Positions 17,853 to 26,399 of a stretch of 64,000 nt of DNA are shown in pieces (position 1 is the stretch's first letter; each line of letters begins with the position of its first letter). The stretch comes from an uncultured SAR116 cluster alpha proteobacterium (GTDB lineage: Bacteria; Pseudomonadota; Alphaproteobacteria; Puniceispirillales; Puniceispirillaceae). Below the pieces are notes generated by a model that ran no database searches, had not been told where the DNA came from, and saw nothing but the letters and a program-made list of their open reading frames with translations. The position numbers and the translations under genes were made by a program. The stretch is taken from the NCBI GenBank assembly GCA_902520885.1, contig CABYPW010000008.1:41804-105803 (forward strand). The letters are read 5' to 3'.

Positions 17853-18572
17853 TTAAGATACCTGTTTTTCAACAAGCTCCTCGCCTTTTTTGTATAAATC
17901 TTGAGTTTTTGCCAAATAATCAACTGAGCTAATCTTCCCAGATTTATACTCCTGTCTTACATCAAGCATTGCTGCCTCTATTTCGCTAAGCGCATTTGTT
18001 AAAATCTGATTGGCATCATCAAGATTAGGAGACATAAATTCAGATATATTATTTTTTTCAGTAACTAATTCCTCTTTATTATCTGAAATATTATCATGTT
18101 TTGGGGGTTTCGTTGCCTCTTTATTTCCATTACTTCTTTTGTTAATTACAAATCCATTATCTAACTGATATATTTTAGATTTTTCTTCCAATAAAGGGTC
18201 ATTTTCTTGAACGCTAACCTTTACGGTAGATTCCTTTGAATCGGGTTTATTCTCTCCAAGTTTCTCAGGAAAGTTCTCTTTATCTGCCTTAATTTTAGAT
18301 GTCTTAGCATCCTCTATTTCTGTCTTTAACCTTGTATTCTCAACATTTTTGTCTAGAGATTTTGGATTTATTTTTCTTTCCTTTCTATCCGATGAAAGTA
18401 ACCCTAAAAGACCGCACACCAAAATGAAGGCTAAAATATAAACTATAGTTTGGTCAGTGTTATCAGCAAAAGAGGTTTTGACATTAAAACTAGAAAATAA
18501 AAACTGGTCTATTTTTAAAAAAGTAGAATAAAAAAATTCTGAGAATAAAGATAAATCCACTATCATCTCCAT
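17853..18572 (-). CDS. Membrane-anchored protein with charged, partly coiled tail
   Basis: Not recognised as a named family. The 239 residues have one clear transmembrane segment (about 42-60, TIVYILAFILVCGLLGLL) followed by a Lys/Glu/Asp/Asn-rich tail of about 130 residues that looks disordered, and a C-terminal helical stretch (about 190-239) that may form a coiled coil or SHOCT-like helix (LLDVRQEYKSGKIS-type pattern with YLAKTQDLYKKGEEL). No signal cleavage is obvious. It lies upstream of the ParA-like gene on the same strand. A role as its membrane partner is inference from position only. Confidence 0.65.
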   Translation of the reverse strand: MEMIVDLSLFSEFFYSTFLKIDQFLFSSFNVKTSFADNTDQTIVYILAFILVCGLLGLLSSDRKERKINPKSLDKNVENTRLKTEIEDAKTSKIKADKENFPEKLGENKPDSKESTVKVSVQENDPLLEEKSKIYQLDNGFVINKRSNGNKEATKPPKHDNISDNKEELVTEKNNISEFMSPNLDDANQILTNALSEIEAAMLDVRQEYKSGKISSVDYLAKTQDLYKKGEELVEKQVS

Positions 18573-18710
18573 TTTTGATAAATTTTAAAACTGGGAATTT
18601 AACTCATCTGCATGATTATAAATAAAAACATAAAAATAAATAACACAATTTAAATTTGTTTTAAATAGGTATCACTTAATTCCAATACCTTACATGATAA
18701 ACTATAATAA

Positions 18711-18905
18711 TTAGTTTTTCCTAGGACTATTAACAACTAGGGAAATATGAGTCTTAGATTTTGATTTTTCTTCTGGAAAGTAGGAAAATTCTGGGGGTAC
18801 ACAAGGGTCACCTAATCCATAGCTTTCGGCATCTTTACCGCCTTTTATAACATTAATTTTGATTTTTTTTTTTGAAGAATTCGAAGCGGGATTTTTTTTT
18901 GGCAT
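18711..18905 (-). CDS. Small basic hypothetical protein
   Basis: A 64-residue open frame, rich in Lys and Ser at the N-terminus and with a Pro/Tyr/Gly segment (GLGDPCVPPEFSYFPEE) in the middle that does not look random. No family recognised. The Shine-Dalgarno is weak. It has the same strand as its neighbours and fills an otherwise empty gap, which favours a real gene, but homologue support is needed. Confidence 0.5.
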   Translation of the reverse strand: MPKKNPASNSSKKKIKINVIKGGKDAESYGLGDPCVPPEFSYFPEEKSKSKTHISLVVNSPRKN

Positions 18906-19014
18906 AATTTATTTCTGCTAAATTAATTTTTTTATAAGGTAGAGTGATTTTAAACAAAATCAACACTCAGTAATTTTTATTAATTTAGCCAAAAAGATAT
19001 TATATCACTATATT

Positions 19015-19458
19015 CTATATCGACTTACTATCTCGCATAGCAGCTTCTTGCCTTCTAAACTCAATATTTGGACAGCGTTCGCTTATAACTACTATTCCGT
19101 TTCTTCTAGCTTTTGCTTCTGCTTCAGGATGTCTAATATCTAACTGTAGCCATAATGTTTTCACTTCAGATGCTATGGCTTGCTCTACTATCTCAGGAAC
19201 CGCGTTAGATTGTCTGAATACATCCACCATATCAATTTCATGCGGAATTTCAGACAATTTGAAATAACATTTTTGACCTAATATTTCATTGCCTGCATGA
19301 CCAGGATTCACAGGAAATACTTGATAACCCCTTTTTAACAAGTTACGCATCACGGAGTTACTTGGCCGTTCTTTTTTTATACTGGCGCCAATCAATGCGA
19401 TAGTTTTAGTGGATTTCAAAATTTGGTCGACCAATGCATCATTAATACAATTTTTCAT
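19015..19458 (-). CDS. CoA-binding domain protein (YccU-like)
   Basis: A 147-residue single-domain Rossmann protein of the CoA_binding_2 type. Seen: IALIGASIKKERPSNSVM with the nucleotide loop, GYQVFPVNPGHAGNEILGQ, EIDMVDVFR, KTLWLQLDIRHPEA and VISERCPNIEF, all typical. These proteins bind CoA but their reaction is not established. It stands alone before the divergent VOC gene. Confidence 0.88.
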   Translation of the reverse strand: MKNCINDALVDQILKSTKTIALIGASIKKERPSNSVMRNLLKRGYQVFPVNPGHAGNEILGQKCYFKLSEIPHEIDMVDVFRQSNAVPEIVEQAIASEVKTLWLQLDIRHPEAEAKARRNGIVVISERCPNIEFRRQEAAMRDSKSI

Positions 19459-19649
19459 CTAGTTTTTCCAGTTAGTTTATATTTTTATTTTAAATAATTT
19501 ATTACCTTAAAAATTTTGAAATCCAAACAATATATTCTATGAATAAAATCTTCTCATTTCTCATTTGTTTTTTGGCATTTCCTTTCTAAATGGGTCTTGA
19601 CCTCTTGATACAGTTTCTTAACATGGAACCTTGAATTTTGGAGAAAAAA

Positions 19650-20063
19650 ATGCCGCTTACAAAAATTGATCACTACGCAATCAGAACAAATAAATTAGAG
19701 GAAACAAAAGCCTTTTATGAATTGCTCGGTCTAGTTGATGGAGAACGACCTAATTTTCCTTTCGCAGGCTACTGGTTATATTTAGGAGATATTGCATTGG
19801 TTCATTTAATCCTTGAAGATCAAGGTGAAACCAATAGCTATTTCGGATATTCTGATGAAATTTCTAGAGGTTACGATAGTTTGGATGGCAGTGGTTCTGT
19901 TGACCATCTCGCATTTAGAGCAACAAATGCCGACCAATTAAAAACAAAATTAGAGGAGCATAATGTTCCCTATACGCAGCGTGAAGTTCCAAATATGAAG
20001 CTGTTTCAAATTTTTGTTCAAGATCCGAACAAAATAACTATCGAAATTAATTACTACCAGTGA
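19650..20063 (+). CDS. VOC superfamily (glyoxalase/dioxygenase fold) protein
   Basis: A 137-residue metal-dependent VOC protein with two beta-alpha-beta-beta-beta modules. Seen: KIDHYAIRTNKLEETKAFYELLGL at the N-terminus, VDHLAFRA in the second module and a terminal KITIEINY; the two histidines and final Glu are the usual metal ligands. The ATG is preceded by GGAG at good spacing; a TTG four codons earlier is not needed. Substrate unknown. It is followed by a cyclase family gene after about 40 nt, likely one transcript. Confidence 0.85.
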   Translation: MPLTKIDHYAIRTNKLEETKAFYELLGLVDGERPNFPFAGYWLYLGDIALVHLILEDQGETNSYFGYSDEISRGYDSLDGSGSVDHLAFRATNADQLKTKLEEHNVPYTQREVPNMKLFQIFVQDPNKITIEINYYQ

Positions 20064-20102
20064 CCTAATAAAACATTAACTATAAATATGGAGGATACCA
20101 GG

Positions 20103-20804
20103 TTGCGTTTAATAGACTTAAGTGGTGAGATTTTTCAAAAATGTCCAACCCTTCCTAACCATCCACCTGTTACATTTAGCCAATACCAAACACATGAGAC
20201 GGTTCGAGAGTCAGAGGGTGTAAAATTTTCATGTGCATCATCTTTTTTAACCATGGGAGAACATACCTCAAGCCATGTAGATGCACCCTGCCATTTTGAT
20301 GAAAGAGATAACGCATTAAGCGTCGATCAAATGCCTCTTGAACAATTTTATCGTCCTGCTCTGTGTTTAGACCTTTCCCATAAGTCATTAAAAAGCGATA
20401 TCTCAGTATCAGACTTACAACAGGCTGAAGAAGATACAGGAGAAACCATAAATAAAGGTGACATTATATTACTTTACATGGCTCATTATGACCGAACTTT
20501 TGGAAGTCCATCTTTTCTCACAGATTTTCCAGGTCTTACAAAAGAATCTGCTACTTGGCTTGGAAAGAAAGAAATAACTAGTTTCGGTGTAGAAGCATTA
20601 AGTCCAGGAAGGCCTGGAAAAAATAATTTTGAAGTTCATTTGGTTTGTAGAGATTTAGGTTTTACTCACATGGAAGGATTGGCAAACTTGCATGAGGTGG
20701 TGGGAATAGGGCATTTTCAATTTATAGGATTTCCTCTAAAAATAAGAGGGGGAACTGGGAGCCCTATTCGTGCGGTTGGAATTATAAATGATTCTAAAAA
20801 ATAA
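20103..20804 (+). CDS. Cyclase / kynurenine-formamidase-like metal hydrolase
   Basis: About 233 residues of the cyclase family (metal-dependent hydrolases of acyl or formyl amides). The hallmark TMGEHTSSHVDAPCHF carries the metal-binding His-x-x-x-His-x-Asp pattern; GDIILLYMAHYD, GVEALSPG and GFPLKIRGGTGSPIRA follow. I chose the TTG start because GGAGG sits 8 nt before it; the ATG five codons upstream lacks any Shine-Dalgarno and would place that GGAGG inside the gene. The protein then begins with LRLIDLSGEI, as in relatives. Followed within 10 nt by a LysE-type exporter. The substrate cannot be told. Confidence 0.84.
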   Translation: MRLIDLSGEIFQKCPTLPNHPPVTFSQYQTHETVRESEGVKFSCASSFLTMGEHTSSHVDAPCHFDERDNALSVDQMPLEQFYRPALCLDLSHKSLKSDISVSDLQQAEEDTGETINKGDIILLYMAHYDRTFGSPSFLTDFPGLTKESATWLGKKEITSFGVEALSPGRPGKNNFEVHLVCRDLGFTHMEGLANLHEVVGIGHFQFIGFPLKIRGGTGSPIRAVGIINDSKK

Positions 20805-20812
20805 TTTAGATA

Positions 20813-21439
20813 ATGCAAAACTCATTTATTAACGGATTTTTTCTTGGATTTTCTTTGATACTGGCAATTGGTGCACAAAATAGCTTTGTCATAAGACAAG
20901 GTTTGGCAAAGAACTACATTGTTTTAGTAGTTACGTTCTGTGCATTAGCTGACATGTTTCTTATATTAATAGGTATTTACGGCATTGGTTTTTTAGTAGA
21001 AAAATTCTTCAATTCATTTCAACATTTGATATTCATGTTAGCAGCAATCTGGATTGCTTGGTATGGATTAGCACATGCAAAATATGCATTTAAATCTTTT
21101 GATAAGCATTTAGATAAGTTTATACCCAAACAATTGACAATAAAACAGACTCTTATCACACTGATTATTCTAACATTTTTAAACCCTCACGTATATCTAG
21201 ATACAGTCATACTTCTTGGCATGGTATCCCTTCAATATAAAGAACTCGAGTTATTGGCATTTGGCTGTGGAGCTTGTTTTGCAAGTATTATATTTTTCTG
21301 CGTCCTAGGATTTGGAGCAAGTGCAATGTCTTCATTCTTTAATAATAGACAAGCTTGGAGATTCTTAGATCTCCTAATTTCAGCTACAATGTTCTTTATT
21401 TCATTCAAACTAATATTCCAAAGCGGTATACTTGATTAA
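20813..21439 (+). CDS. LysE/ArgO-type amino-acid exporter
   Basis: Inner-membrane protein of 208 residues with six predicted helices. The N-terminal GFFLGFSLILAIGAQNSFVIRQGL is the family hallmark, and LNPHVYLDTVILLG in helix four is also characteristic. Relatives export basic or neutral amino acids. It begins 8 nt after the cyclase stop, so it probably shares that transcript, which suggests export of a product or of an amino acid formed by the cluster. Confidence 0.88.
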   Translation: MQNSFINGFFLGFSLILAIGAQNSFVIRQGLAKNYIVLVVTFCALADMFLILIGIYGIGFLVEKFFNSFQHLIFMLAAIWIAWYGLAHAKYAFKSFDKHLDKFIPKQLTIKQTLITLIILTFLNPHVYLDTVILLGMVSLQYKELELLAFGCGACFASIIFFCVLGFGASAMSSFFNNRQAWRFLDLLISATMFFISFKLIFQSGILD

Positions 21440-21648
21440 TGCCAAATTTTCAGTTTAAAAAAGCATCCTGTTATCAAGCATTTCAACAGATTAAAATTCA
21501 AAAAATTAATCTTACTAAATACTGGATTTTAGTCAATTTCGTGCTATATACCAGCCTAAAGGATTAATTAATATGTATGATTTTTGTTCTGTAAAAAAAA
21601 CCAAAATATATTTGGTGTTTTAGATTTATCTTAATTATGAGGCAAAAA

Positions 21649-22788
21649 ATGAGTGCTCTAAGAAATGATGTTGACCCAGATGGATTATTAGAATTTTCAG
21701 TTGTTTTTTCCGATCGTTCTCTTAACTCTATGTCTGCTGCTTTTGGGGATGTAATGCGTGACATATCACGTATTCTCAAAAAAGCCTATAATGCAGAAGC
21801 ATTGGCAGTTGTTCCCGGCGGTGGAACATATGGTATGGAAGCGATAGCACGCCAATTCGCCTCAAATAAGTCAACACTGATAATACGAAATGGTTGGTTT
21901 TCTTACAGATGGTCACAAATTTTAGATGCTGGGGATATTGCAAAATCTCAAACAATTATAAAGGCGTCTCAAGTTTCTGAAAACCCTTTGTCTCCTTTCG
22001 CTCCAGCCTCAATCGATATAATAAAATCCGAAATAACCTCAAAAAAACCTGATATCGTGTTTTGTCCGCACGTAGAAACATCAGCTGGAATAATGGTATC
22101 CGACGGTTTTTTAAAGGAGGTGTCTGATGCTGTCCATGAAATCGGTGGGTTATTTGTTTTGGATTGTGTGGCTAGTGGAACATTGTTTGTTGACATGCAA
22201 AAGACTGGTATCGATATACTCTTAACTGCGCCTCAAAAAGGATGGAGTGCTAGTCCGTGTGCTGCAGCTGTTATGATGTCAGCTCGCGGTCGTGAATTAT
22301 TAAACCAAACTAAGAGCTCTAGTTTTGCAAATGATTTAAAAAAATGGACTGAAATAATGGAAATTTATGAGCAAGGAAAGCATGCTTATCATGCGACAAT
22401 GCCTACTGACTCCCTCCGCTTATTTAGAAATGCTCTTGTAGAAACAGAAGCTATCGGTCTTGATAATGTTAAAAATGCCCAGATTGAATTAGGTGAAAGA
22501 TGCCGTGAAGTATTAGAGAATTATGGATATAAATCTGTTGCATCGGATGATTGGAAAGCGCCTAGTGTTATTGTAAGCTATACAGATGATATAGAAATTA
22601 AAACAGGAAAGAAATTCATGCAAGAAGGTATGCAGGTAGCTGCTGGTGTCCCTTTGGAATGTGGTGAACCAGAGGGTTTTTCAACATTTAGAATAGGATT
22701 GTTTGGTTTAGATAAATTGACACAGATAGACAGAACAGTGGAAAACTTAAAAAATACACTTGAAGCTATCAGAGGAAGAAACGACTGA
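21649..22788 (+). CDS. Class V aminotransferase (alanine-glyoxylate type)
   Basis: A 379-residue PLP enzyme of fold type I. Seen: VPGGGTYGMEAIARQF (cofactor phosphate region), RNGWFSYRW, HVETSAGIM, LDCVASGTLF with the pyridine-nitrogen Asp, and Lys197 in TAPQKGWSASP. I chose the ATG with GAGG 6 nt before it; an ATG four codons earlier lacks a Shine-Dalgarno. Relatives transaminate alanine, serine or aminoethylphosphonate with glyoxylate. It is preceded by about 200 nt without a gene and stands alone on plus. Confidence 0.86.
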   Translation: MSALRNDVDPDGLLEFSVVFSDRSLNSMSAAFGDVMRDISRILKKAYNAEALAVVPGGGTYGMEAIARQFASNKSTLIIRNGWFSYRWSQILDAGDIAKSQTIIKASQVSENPLSPFAPASIDIIKSEITSKKPDIVFCPHVETSAGIMVSDGFLKEVSDAVHEIGGLFVLDCVASGTLFVDMQKTGIDILLTAPQKGWSASPCAAAVMMSARGRELLNQTKSSSFANDLKKWTEIMEIYEQGKHAYHATMPTDSLRLFRNALVETEAIGLDNVKNAQIELGERCREVLENYGYKSVASDDWKAPSVIVSYTDDIEIKTGKKFMQEGMQVAAGVPLECGEPEGFSTFRIGLFGLDKLTQIDRTVENLKNTLEAIRGRND

Positions 22789-22859
22789 TTGATACTTTAA
22801 TTATAAGATTATTGGTTCTCAATTGACCATAAATATATTTTAGCTGTTATTTTTAAGTT

Positions 22860-23507
22860 TTACTTTTTCGCGAACGTTTGCTCAGAAAATCGACCTGCAA
22901 AAGCTTCTTGAACCTGTAGGGGTAGTACACCAGTCGCATCCCATTGTTTTTTGTTGAAATCTGTTGTCTCTAGCTCAGATCTAAAGGTATCATTTAATCT
23001 GTTAATCATGTTGAACATAGATGATGCTAGGGTTATCTCTACTATCTCCACATCGGAAAAATTTGAGCGAACCTTATCCCAAAGTGGCCCATCATTGAGT
23101 GCTTTATTCAGAGTTACTGCTTCAGCCCATTCTATAGCAATTTTTTCTTTATCATTGAATTCGTTACTTTCTTTATAACTATCATCAGTCATAAGAGCAA
23201 TTTGAGACTCAGAGTAACCAAGTCCTTGTGCATAAATACTGGTATGAGAAGTACAATAATTACATTCATTTGTCATAGAAGTTTTCACACAGGCCAATCC
23301 TCTCAAACCAACGTCAGAGCTCGCTCCGAGTCCTTCCTGCCGAGTCGAGGTCAGAAATCCTAAAAACCATCTAGCAATTTGAGGAGAGGTATTTGTGAGA
23401 ATTTTCAATAAGTTAGAGGATCTACCCAGAAACATGTTAGATGCTTCTAGAATTTCTGCCTCCCCTTCTGTTACTTTTTCTGGATCAACACCTTGAATAC
23501 GTTGCAT
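22860..23507 (-). CDS. AhpD/carboxymuconolactone decarboxylase-like protein
   Basis: A 215-residue all-helical protein of the CMD/AhpD superfamily. The redox motif CNYCTSH with Cys-x-x-Cys is present with an adjacent His, as in peroxidase-type AhpD. Other conserved pieces are KEKIAIEWAEAVTLN and FNMINRLNDTF. The start has a strong AGGAG Shine-Dalgarno. A related protein is found at 25278-25946. Likely a thiol-dependent peroxidase or reductase; the carboxymuconolactone activity is unlikely with this motif. Confidence 0.85.
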   Translation of the reverse strand: MQRIQGVDPEKVTEGEAEILEASNMFLGRSSNLLKILTNTSPQIARWFLGFLTSTRQEGLGASSDVGLRGLACVKTSMTNECNYCTSHTSIYAQGLGYSESQIALMTDDSYKESNEFNDKEKIAIEWAEAVTLNKALNDGPLWDKVRSNFSDVEIVEITLASSMFNMINRLNDTFRSELETTDFNKKQWDATGVLPLQVQEAFAGRFSEQTFAKK

Positions 23508-23578
23508 AATTAACTCCTTTCTTACAAATACTTATAGTTAAGCAAACAATAAGAATTTAAATCATAATTAATTCTGGA

Positions 23579-24649
23579 TTAAAGTAAGGGAACGACTTTT
23601 TCTGCTGTTAAAATCATCGAGCGCCTAGCTAACTCAGCATCTGCCCAATCCATACCGGCATACATTAAAGTTCCAAAATCTCCAACTTCGTCTCTGAATG
23701 CGCTCAAATCGTCTATAACCTTATCTGTTGTACCCCAAATAATCATTTTTTTGCATACATCATCAAATGTTACATCTTCATCTGATTGATTTATGTCAGT
23801 TTTAAATAATCCGATTTTTCCCATAGCAGAAAATTTAGTAAACAGTTGTTTATAGTAAAATACGTAGGGGCTATTTGGACCCAATGCATATTCTTTTGCC
23901 TTTGCCAAGTCATCTGCAACAAATATAGCTTTTGCAACTCGCCAGTTGGCAGGATCAGCCACTCGATTAACTTTATCACATCCCTCTTTGTATTTTTGCC
24001 AATGAGAAGCAACCCATATAGGCATGATTATGTCTGCACTGATAGGGTCCCAACCACGCGCTGCAGCCTCACAAACACCTTTTGAAAATGGGGCAACCGC
24101 AGTAACAACAATAGGTGGATGAGGCTGTTGCAAAGGCTTAGTCATAATGCCCTGACCAATTTCTTTCATCATTGTGGACTCTGTAGAGACCTGCCAATAT
24201 TTACCGGAGATATTGTAAGGTGGTTCACTTTGCCAAATTTCCAATACCATATTTATGCCCTCTAAAAACATTTCAGCACGATCTTGATTTAAAGTACCAA
24301 ATAATTCTGCATCTGATATGAGACCACCGGGAGATATCCCAAAATTAAACCGTCCATTAAGCATATGGTCAAGCATTGCGACCTGCCCTGCAATATGAAC
24401 AGGATGCAAATTTGGTATGTTAACAGTTCCTGTTCCAAGTCGTATTTGCTCAGTTTGATAGGCAAGAGATGCCATGAACATTCCGCATGATGTTATGTTT
24501 TCTGCACTATCTGAAAGATGCTCACCTGCATATGCCTCAACAAATTGTAACTCATCTGCAAGCAAAATTGCCTGTCTGTCTTCATTTAAACTTTGTTGCC
24601 AGTTTTTGCCTATTGGATGAACTGGACGCGTAAAAAAACCTAATTTCAT
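23579..24649 (-). CDS. LLM class flavin-dependent monooxygenase
   Basis: A 356-residue luciferase-like oxidoreductase. Seen: N-terminal MKLGFFTRPVHP, EAYAGEHL, GMFMASLAYQTEQIRLGTG, HPVHIAGQVAMLDHML and GRFNFGISPGG, all in the flavin-binding barrel. These enzymes use FMNH2 or F420H2 to oxidise a small substrate. It precedes, on the same strand, the AhpD-like protein after about 70 nt, so the two are probably co-transcribed. Substrate unknown. Confidence 0.88.
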   Translation of the reverse strand: MKLGFFTRPVHPIGKNWQQSLNEDRQAILLADELQFVEAYAGEHLSDSAENITSCGMFMASLAYQTEQIRLGTGTVNIPNLHPVHIAGQVAMLDHMLNGRFNFGISPGGLISDAELFGTLNQDRAEMFLEGINMVLEIWQSEPPYNISGKYWQVSTESTMMKEIGQGIMTKPLQQPHPPIVVTAVAPFSKGVCEAAARGWDPISADIIMPIWVASHWQKYKEGCDKVNRVADPANWRVAKAIFVADDLAKAKEYALGPNSPYVFYYKQLFTKFSAMGKIGLFKTDINQSDEDVTFDDVCKKMIIWGTTDKVIDDLSAFRDEVGDFGTLMYAGMDWADAELARRSMILTAEKVVPLL

Positions 24650-24827
24650 TTAAAATACCTTTTTCTTCTGCCCCGTGATGCCAGCCTAGCTTTAATTTAG
24701 TAATTCTTTGAGGGGAATGAATATTCTGAACTTCATGATTATTTTTAAAGATTTTAAGAATTGGATATTCGTTGACTAATACTCTTTAGATTGAGCACTA
24801 TATATTTGTTTTCATCAAGGACTAGTT

Positions 24828-25262
24828 ATGTATTTAATAATAAAAATTTTAGTTTTTACTCTTTTAATTACCTTCTTTTTAGGGGGTATAGTATCAATAT
24901 CTAAATCAGAAACGATAGATGACCTCGTGCAAAGGGAAGGTATGTTTTATCTTAAGTTTAGTGACATACCGTTCAGCGGGGAATTAGAGGGTATCCAACA
25001 AGGTTTAGTTTCTGAGGGCAAAAAACAAGGACAATGGCTAGAATTTTGGGTAACTGGCCAGCTTAAAAATAAGGGTGAGTATAACAATGGTAAAAAAAAT
25101 GGGTTGTGGCTTTTGTTTTACACTAATGGCCAACTTTTGGGTAAAGGTAATTATTTAGAGGATAGAGAAGATGGCGAGTGGCAATACTACCTGCGAGATG
25201 GAAGAATTAATCATGAAATTTCAGGCAATTATAAAGATGGTAAAAAAATAAAATCTAAATAA
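24828..25262 (+). CDS. Secreted MORN-type repeat protein (YwqK-like)
   Basis: 144 residues with an N-terminal signal peptide or single anchor (about 1-27: a hydrophobic run ending near SKSET). The rest holds three or four imperfect repeats of the MORN_2 type, with patterns such as GQWLEFWVTGQLKNKGEYNNGKK, GLWLLFYTNGQLLGKGNY and GEWQYYLRDGRI. Such repeats occur in periplasmic and outer-membrane-associated proteins of unknown role and in YwqK antitoxins. The next gene starts 15 nt later, so it is probably translated with the AhpD-like protein. Function not known. Confidence 0.8.
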   Translation: MYLIIKILVFTLLITFFLGGIVSISKSETIDDLVQREGMFYLKFSDIPFSGELEGIQQGLVSEGKKQGQWLEFWVTGQLKNKGEYNNGKKNGLWLLFYTNGQLLGKGNYLEDREDGEWQYYLRDGRINHEISGNYKDGKKIKSK

Positions 25263-25277
25263 AAAGAGAAAAATCAA

Positions 25278-25946
25278 ATGACAAGAATAGACAAGGTTCA
25301 AAAAGAAACAATTACACCAAAATTTAAAGAATTTTATTCTGCTGTAGAAGACTTACTTGGAAGAGTGCCAAATTTTTATAAAACGCTCAGCAATTCACCC
25401 CTGCTTGCAATGGCTTTTTTACCAATTAATGCGCTTGCTCAGAGAGAATGGGAAGGAACAAGCATTAGTGGAAAAATTAAAGAGCTAATCGTAATTAAAA
25501 CAAGTCATACAAATGGTTGCAAATATTGTTATGCACACAATACCTCACTCGGAAAAGCGGCAGGGATCACTGATAGACAAATCAAAGCTATTTCCTTAAA
25601 TGAGTTTTCCGAATCTCCACTTTTTGAAAAAAAGGAAATACTCGCACTTAAATGGGCAGAAGCAGTCACACTAAACCAAGCTGCAAAGAATAATTTACTC
25701 TTCAAGGAATTACAAAATAGTTTTACCGAAAAACAAATTGCAGAAATGACAATCCTTTGCGCCATGTTCAATATGATAAATAGAATAAATGACTCATTAG
25801 ATGTAGATTTAGAGGATACTAGCGAAATAGATAAAATACAAAAATCACTCTTCTTAGATCCAACAAGAATGACTGACTACCTTATTTGGTTGTCCGATTT
25901 TTGGCAAAAGGAGTTTTCTTCGACTAAAACCAATCAAGTGAATTAA
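25278..25946 (+). CDS. AhpD/CMD family protein, second copy
   Basis: 222 residues, a CMD-fold relative of the protein at 22860-23507, sharing KWAEAVTLNQAA-type and CAMFNMINRINDSL segments. The redox Cys-x-x-Cys is in TNGCKYCYAHNT. It is about 2 kb from its paralogue and on the opposite strand, 15 nt behind the MORN-type gene. Likely a thiol-based peroxidase or reductase. Similar lengths and motifs suggest an old duplication, not a recent one, since identity is modest. Confidence 0.82.
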   Translation: MTRIDKVQKETITPKFKEFYSAVEDLLGRVPNFYKTLSNSPLLAMAFLPINALAQREWEGTSISGKIKELIVIKTSHTNGCKYCYAHNTSLGKAAGITDRQIKAISLNEFSESPLFEKKEILALKWAEAVTLNQAAKNNLLFKELQNSFTEKQIAEMTILCAMFNMINRINDSLDVDLEDTSEIDKIQKSLFLDPTRMTDYLIWLSDFWQKEFSSTKTNQVN

Positions 25947-26075
25947 AATTAATTCTTTAGTTATGAAGATAAAGTAAAAAATATATTTAAGTAGTTTTTA
26001 AAATTAAACAACAATTTGCAGCTTTTTTACTAAGTTCATAGGTGTAATTTAAATTCAATAACAAGAGGAAAAGAA

Positions 26076-26396
26076 ATGCAAATTAACGTCACTATCCAAA
26101 CCTTTAAAACAGAAAATGAATTAGAACTTAGCATCATGAGATGGGATAAAATAAAAAATGAATTCATGCCTAGATTTCAACAAATGGGACTGACTAGATA
26201 TACGACATGTAAAATATCAAGCGACCAAAATAAATTTCAGCTAAGTCATATTTTTGAATATAAAGATAGTAACGCGGCTAAAAACTGTATTGAAATTTGG
26301 AGTGAAATTGAAAAAAAATGGAGCGAAAAAATTGAAAATAAAACCACAAGTTTTAGAGGGAAAATGATCGACAGATTTAATTACGAACGGGATTAA
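26076..26396 (+). CDS. Hypothetical protein, possible dimeric alpha-beta barrel
   Basis: 106 residues, not recognised. The alternation (QINVTIQTFKTENELE, then a helix WDKIKNEFMPRFQQMG, strand TRYTTCKISS, strand QLSHIFEYKDS, helix AAKNCIEIWSEIEKKW) resembles the ferredoxin-like fold of dimeric alpha-beta barrel proteins such as DUF1330 and ABM-like domains. A Shine-Dalgarno AGAGGAAAAG precedes the ATG. The next gene starts 3 nt after its stop, so the two are coupled. No function assigned. Confidence 0.62.
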   Translation: MQINVTIQTFKTENELELSIMRWDKIKNEFMPRFQQMGLTRYTTCKISSDQNKFQLSHIFEYKDSNAAKNCIEIWSEIEKKWSEKIENKTTSFRGKMIDRFNYERD

Positions 26397-26399
26397 AAT

